A stretch of 64,000 nucleotides of DNA from Gracilibacillus lacisalsi DSM 19029. GTDB taxonomy: Bacteria > Bacillota > Bacilli > Bacillales > Amphibacillaceae. The stretch spans positions 169,489-233,488 of the forward strand of contig NZ_KB898664.1 in NCBI RefSeq assembly GCF_000377765.1, read 5' to 3'. Made by a program: the position numbers and the translations under genes. Numbering within the stretch: the first letter of the stretch is position 1; every line of letters starts with the position of its first letter. The notes under the pieces were generated by a model that saw only the letters and a program-made list of their open reading frames with translations, did not search any database and was not told the origin of the DNA. Shown here in pieces: positions 60,441-64,000 of the stretch.

Positions 60441-61574
60441 TTATGGATTTAAGACAACCTTTATACAATTATCTTTCTTTTGATTAAAGATTTCGTATCC
60501 GTGAGCAGCTTCGTCTAACGCAAGCTCATGTGTTATCATGGTTGTTGGATCAATTTCACCATTGGCAATTTGTTTGTAGATGGGTTCCATTAAAGATCTG
60601 GCATGAGCTTGCCCCATTTTGAGTTGTACATTTCTTGCAAAAAATGCGCCTAAAGGGAAGAGGTTGTAATTGCCGCCATACACCCCTGTAATTTGGTAAG
60701 TTCCACATTTCTTGACAGCCTTTGTTGCGATTTGAATAGGGCCAAGTGTCCCACCTTGCAGCTTTAATTTTTGCTCGACAAACTCTAAAGGCGATTTTTT
60801 CCCATCCATACCGACACAATCAATTACAACATCGGCACCACCTTTTGTCACTTCTTTTAATGTCTCACCCATATCATCATATTCCGTAAAATTGAATACT
60901 TCTGTTTGATGATGCTTTTTAGCATGCTCTAGTCTGTAAGGAATATAATCAACTGCAATGACACGTTCTGCCCCTTTTTGCCAGGCAAATTGTTGCGTCA
61001 TCAATCCTACTGGACCACATCCGAGGACAATTACGGTATCGCCAGCTTTTACTCCAGCATTTTCAACACTCCAGCGGGCAGTCGGTAATACATCAGATAA
61101 AAATAAAAGAGAGGAGTCATCCAATTCACAATCTTTTGGTACCAGAAAGGGAGTATAATTACCATAAGGTACGCGTAAATATTCTGCTTGTCCTCCCGGA
61201 TAATTACCAAACTTCTCAGAGTAACCTAAGTATCCACCAGAGTCATAGTGTGGATTTGCGTTGTCACATTGACTTTCATGATGTGATTCACAATAAGGAC
61301 ATTTACCACAGGCAACGGTAAATGGTATAACTACACGGTCCCCTTTTTTAACTTTTGTTACATCAGGACCTACTTCTTCAACAATTCCCATTGGTTCGTG
61401 TCCAATCTGATAACCGATAGGTAGGGGGAAATTCCCTTGATATAAGTGTAGATCCGAACCACATATAGCTGTCGAAGTTATTCTAACAATAACATCCTCT
61501 GGTTGTTGAATATCTGGAAAAGAGACATCTTTTACCGCTATTGAATATTTCCCTTGGTATGTAACAGCCTTCAT
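60441..61574 (-). CDS. Zinc-dependent alcohol dehydrogenase
   Basis: 377 residues of the medium-chain dehydrogenase family, formaldehyde-dehydrogenase-like branch (AdhB type). Catalytic zinc ligands are C38 in ICGSDLH and H59-E60. Structural zinc cysteines are C89, C92, C95 and C103. The NAD-binding loop is GCGPVGL. The substrate could be an alcohol, polyol or formaldehyde adduct. The ATG at 61574 is preferred over the GTG at 61583, which overlaps the AAGGCGG site. Confidence 0.88.
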   Translation of the reverse strand: MKAVTYQGKYSIAVKDVSFPDIQQPEDVIVRITSTAICGSDLHLYQGNFPLPIGYQIGHEPMGIVEEVGPDVTKVKKGDRVVIPFTVACGKCPYCESHHESQCDNANPHYDSGGYLGYSEKFGNYPGGQAEYLRVPYGNYTPFLVPKDCELDDSSLLFLSDVLPTARWSVENAGVKAGDTVIVLGCGPVGLMTQQFAWQKGAERVIAVDYIPYRLEHAKKHHQTEVFNFTEYDDMGETLKEVTKGGADVVIDCVGMDGKKSPLEFVEQKLKLQGGTLGPIQIATKAVKKCGTYQITGVYGGNYNLFPLGAFFARNVQLKMGQAHARSLMEPIYKQIANGEIDPTTMITHELALDEAAHGYEIFNQKKDNCIKVVLNP

Positions 61575-61640
61575 TAACTTCACCGCCTTTGTTAGTTATC
61601 TTTTAGGATTCCAACACAGGTCGAAGTTATACATCAGACA

Positions 61641-61680
61641 AAAAGAATGACCCTTTACCAATGCCAGGATCATTCTTTTT
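61641..61680. terminator. Terminator of the yheC/yheD-like gene
   Basis: A 10-bp stem (61641-61650 with 61670-61679) plus a short extension, with T or A runs on both sides. Confidence 0.75.
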
Positions 61681-61683
61681 CTA

Positions 61684-62760
61684 TTACATAGATTGAGTTT
61701 TTTTATTAGCATTATTGATTTCATTCATTTTGTAATAATAATACCCGGATTTAATCAAGGCGATCTCACCGATAGCAAACTCTGTTCCAGGTGAAGTGTT
61801 AATCTCGAATAAATAGGTGTTTCCACTGGGATCAATACCTATATCAATTCCTAAAGAACTTAAGTTTTTACCGGTTAATTCTTCAATATGACCAGGAAGA
61901 CCCTCTCCAATTTGAATAATCTTCTTCTCAATTGCTTTCCAGTTTTCAGGATAATTGACTTGCAGAAAAGAACTTAATTCTGCAACATAACCACCTTGGG
62001 CTACATTAGATACGATTTTTTGTTTACCGGCAATTCGAACTAAATTAACGACTGTTTCCCATTTGCCGTACACATTTTTCTCTAAACGAATGCGGACATC
62101 AAAAGGTTTCCCGTTTTCATCTACTGTTTCAATATATTTCTGACAGATATATTTTTTCTTGGAGACAAGACCATAAAGGAATTGAAAAATTTCATCATGT
62201 GTGAGCGTTTCTTCATTTGTCTCATGAATCAGATGATAATGACCATCATCTAATACAGTAACTTTATAGATATGCTCACCTCTCATCCCTCTACTCGGCT
62301 TTAAAATGACCATTGGATGCTTGGATAAAAATTTCATGATACTTTCTGGCTGATTCGTTGTAATGTAAGGTATCACAATATCTTTGAAGGTTTTACCATC
62401 CCTAACTAATCTATACTGCTTTGTCTTCGTTCCAATCAAGTCATTCGATATTGTACTCACCTGACGTAAATAGTTAGTAACTTCTTTGTGCCTGAAGCAT
62501 AACGTGGCTAGGTCGTTAAACACTGGAACATTAGTAACTTCTGTCACCCATTTATCATTAACAAGTATTTTCCCAGTTACTTGATGTTTTTCCATATCAA
62601 CATCTTTTGGCGTGTAATAAATCATAGTCAACCCATAATGGGCACAGGCTTTGGCTAATAATTTATGAAATTCATTCGGCTTTCGTGGGTTCCTGACACA
62701 GCCGACATATTGTTTCGGTTTACTTCGTTTAAAGTTAAATAGTGAATTAATCTGGAACAT
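61684..62760 (-). CDS. YheC/YheD family coat-associated ATP-grasp protein
   Basis: 358 residues. A short N-terminal part is followed by an ATP-grasp-like domain with LKPSRGMRGEHIYKV, QKYIETVDENGKPFDVRIRLE and the final LGIDIGIDPSGNTYLFEINT. B. subtilis YheC and YheD associate with the developing spore, and YheD is seen around the forespore. The ligand and reaction are unknown. AGGAGG precedes the ATG. It is transcribed alone. Confidence 0.85.
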   Translation of the reverse strand: MFQINSLFNFKRSKPKQYVGCVRNPRKPNEFHKLLAKACAHYGLTMIYYTPKDVDMEKHQVTGKILVNDKWVTEVTNVPVFNDLATLCFRHKEVTNYLRQVSTISNDLIGTKTKQYRLVRDGKTFKDIVIPYITTNQPESIMKFLSKHPMVILKPSRGMRGEHIYKVTVLDDGHYHLIHETNEETLTHDEIFQFLYGLVSKKKYICQKYIETVDENGKPFDVRIRLEKNVYGKWETVVNLVRIAGKQKIVSNVAQGGYVAELSSFLQVNYPENWKAIEKKIIQIGEGLPGHIEELTGKNLSSLGIDIGIDPSGNTYLFEINTSPGTEFAIGEIALIKSGYYYYKMNEINNANKKTQSM

Positions 62761-63049
62761 GGATAGACCTCCTAGAGTCTGAAATATGTAAAGACACTGA
62801 TGAATTTTTCGGATGTCCTACTCTAAACTTCTTTAAGTAGCTTGGATACCCATATTATACCTCCAAATCTAAAAATTAAACCGATTTAACAGGTTTTTAA
62901 TTGAATTGAAAATAGCATGTAAACTTCGTAAAACAATTCATGATGTGCGTTACATTCTTAAATAATTTGAATTATGACAAAGATAGTGCCTATTTTCATG
63001 GTAAAATAGTCTTATGTAATTTATATATTAATGAAAAAGGAAGTGCTTT

Positions 63050-63994
63050 ATGGGCAAACTAAGTAATTGTCTCAGTATGATTCAGATTTTAATGGCAAGA
63101 CCGAAAGTAAAAATTGATGATTTAGCAGCTGAACTTGGAGTGAAACCTCGTATGATTCGTGTCTATCGTGATGAACTGGAGAAAGCAGGTATTTATATCG
63201 AAAGTGTCCGAGGAGTAAACGGCGGCTATTCACTAGACAGGCGGTCGATCCTACCAATACGGAACTTTAATTCCACAGAAGTACAAGAACTGCAAATCGC
63301 AATTAAATCCTATCTTTCCAAGCAACCAGATCATGATAGTACACTCGATAATGCATTAGAAAAAATCAAAGCAGCCCAGCGTGATCAAGCGTTAAGCAGC
63401 AAGCATTTTTATTTTGCCAATGACTATTTAATTAATGCAGAAGTGGGCAATGAATCAGAACATTATAAAAGACTGTATCATGCATTTAACCATCGGAAAA
63501 AGGTAATGATTACATATGAGGCGGCATCGACAAATGCTGTCACGAAAAGAACAATACATCCTTATGCTTTTGTCGTTTATGATGAAAATATTTATTGTGT
63601 GGCATATTGTGAACAAAAAGAAGCGCTGCGTACATTTAAAATTATTCGGATTCATGATGTAGTTTTGGTAGATCAAAGTTTCTACATACCTAAGGATTTT
63701 GATATAAGAAAACAATTCCCGCACTTGGGGTTTATTCGTGAGCCACAAGAAGTGGAATTAATTATTGATACACCTTTCTCCAACCAAGTGAAAGAATCCA
63801 TTTACAGCACCGATCAAATTATCGAAGAATTACCTGATAATGCGATTCGTTTTAAAGCGACACTAAACGGTGAACAATCTATTAAGAAATGGATATTAGG
63901 AATGGGGACAAAGGCTAGAGTAATAGCACCTGAGCATTTGAAGGAAGAAATTCAGTTAGAAGTTGAACAAATGCTACAGAAATTTCAAAAATAA
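63050..63994 (+). CDS. WYL-domain transcription regulator
   Basis: 314 residues. An N-terminal winged helix (about 8-60; KIDDLAAELGVKPRMIRVYRDELE) is followed by a WYL domain (about 135-215; VMITYEAASTNAVTKRTIHPYAFVVYD) and a C-terminal extension, the YafY/YobV architecture. WYL regulators sense small ligands or nucleic acid; the target genes are not evident, though neighbours outside the window may be controlled. AGGAAGTG precedes the ATG. Confidence 0.88.
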   Translation: MGKLSNCLSMIQILMARPKVKIDDLAAELGVKPRMIRVYRDELEKAGIYIESVRGVNGGYSLDRRSILPIRNFNSTEVQELQIAIKSYLSKQPDHDSTLDNALEKIKAAQRDQALSSKHFYFANDYLINAEVGNESEHYKRLYHAFNHRKKVMITYEAASTNAVTKRTIHPYAFVVYDENIYCVAYCEQKEALRTFKIIRIHDVVLVDQSFYIPKDFDIRKQFPHLGFIREPQEVELIIDTPFSNQVKESIYSTDQIIEELPDNAIRFKATLNGEQSIKKWILGMGTKARVIAPEHLKEEIQLEVEQMLQKFQK

Positions 63995-64000
63995 TGAAAG

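Overview
The window is a low-GC chromosomal segment of an endospore-forming member of the Bacillaceae. Three things point there: gene order closely follows the Bacillus subtilis yrzE-spoVB-secDF-recJ-apt-relA-hisS-aspS-rarA-cymR-mnmA-recD2-alaS-mltG-udk-greA block and the sda-yqeG-to-yqeM block; sporulation genes are present (spoVB, rsfA, sigK, sda, a YheC/YheD protein); and Bacillus-type strong Shine-Dalgarno sites and T-box leaders are used. The species cannot be fixed from the sequence; a halotolerant genus near Oceanobacillus or Gracilibacillus would fit but is a guess.

Layout. 1-5.0 kb: intergenic repeat, YrzE-like membrane protein, an ArsB/NhaD-type transporter, a DUF421 protein, SpoVB and ComN. 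5.1-14.1 kb: secDF, lapA-like, recJ, apt, relA, dtd (secretion, DNA repair, purine salvage, stringent response, D-aminoacyl-tRNA editing). 14.1-18.7 kb: a cell-wall amidase, a small conserved-looking gene, then a T-box controlled hisS-aspS operon. 18.7-28.1 kb: 6S RNA, a 51-bp hairpin-repeat array, rsfA, rarA, cymR, a cysteine desulfurase and mnmA (tRNA thiolation), a second 51-bp array, a TPR protein and recD2. 28.3-34.1 kb: a polymorphic-toxin island with two small LXG partner genes, an LXG toxin ending in a YwqJ-like deaminase domain, a probable immunity gene, an orphan nuclease tip that carries a recent copy of the toxin's linker, two YezG-family immunity genes and two immunity-gene remnants. 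It sits where B. subtilis has yrrD. 34.2-46.3 kb: yrzR, an AI-2E exporter-like gene, T-box controlled alaS, ireB-ruvX-yrzB, mltG, yrrM, udk, greA, yrzA-like, yrrS, mtnN and an uninterrupted sigK. 46.4-51.7 kb: an Mrp antiporter operon that lacks mrpB. 52.1-57.7 kb: sda with a cluster of DnaA boxes, then the yqeG-to-yqeM ribosome-assembly/NAD/shikimate operon. 57.9-64 kb: accessory metabolism: a DJ-1/PfpI protein, a GH78 rhamnosidase-like enzyme behind a perfect cre match, a zinc alcohol dehydrogenase, a YheC/YheD coat-associated protein and a WYL regulator.

The most unusual material is non-coding or accessory: two unlinked arrays of a 51-bp hairpin repeat with the same period and geometry but different, still self-complementary, hairpin interiors; a dispersed intergenic repeat family with pieces at four loci; the LXG cassette duplications; and the missing mrpB. 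No tRNA, rRNA, CRISPR array or transposase gene was seen.
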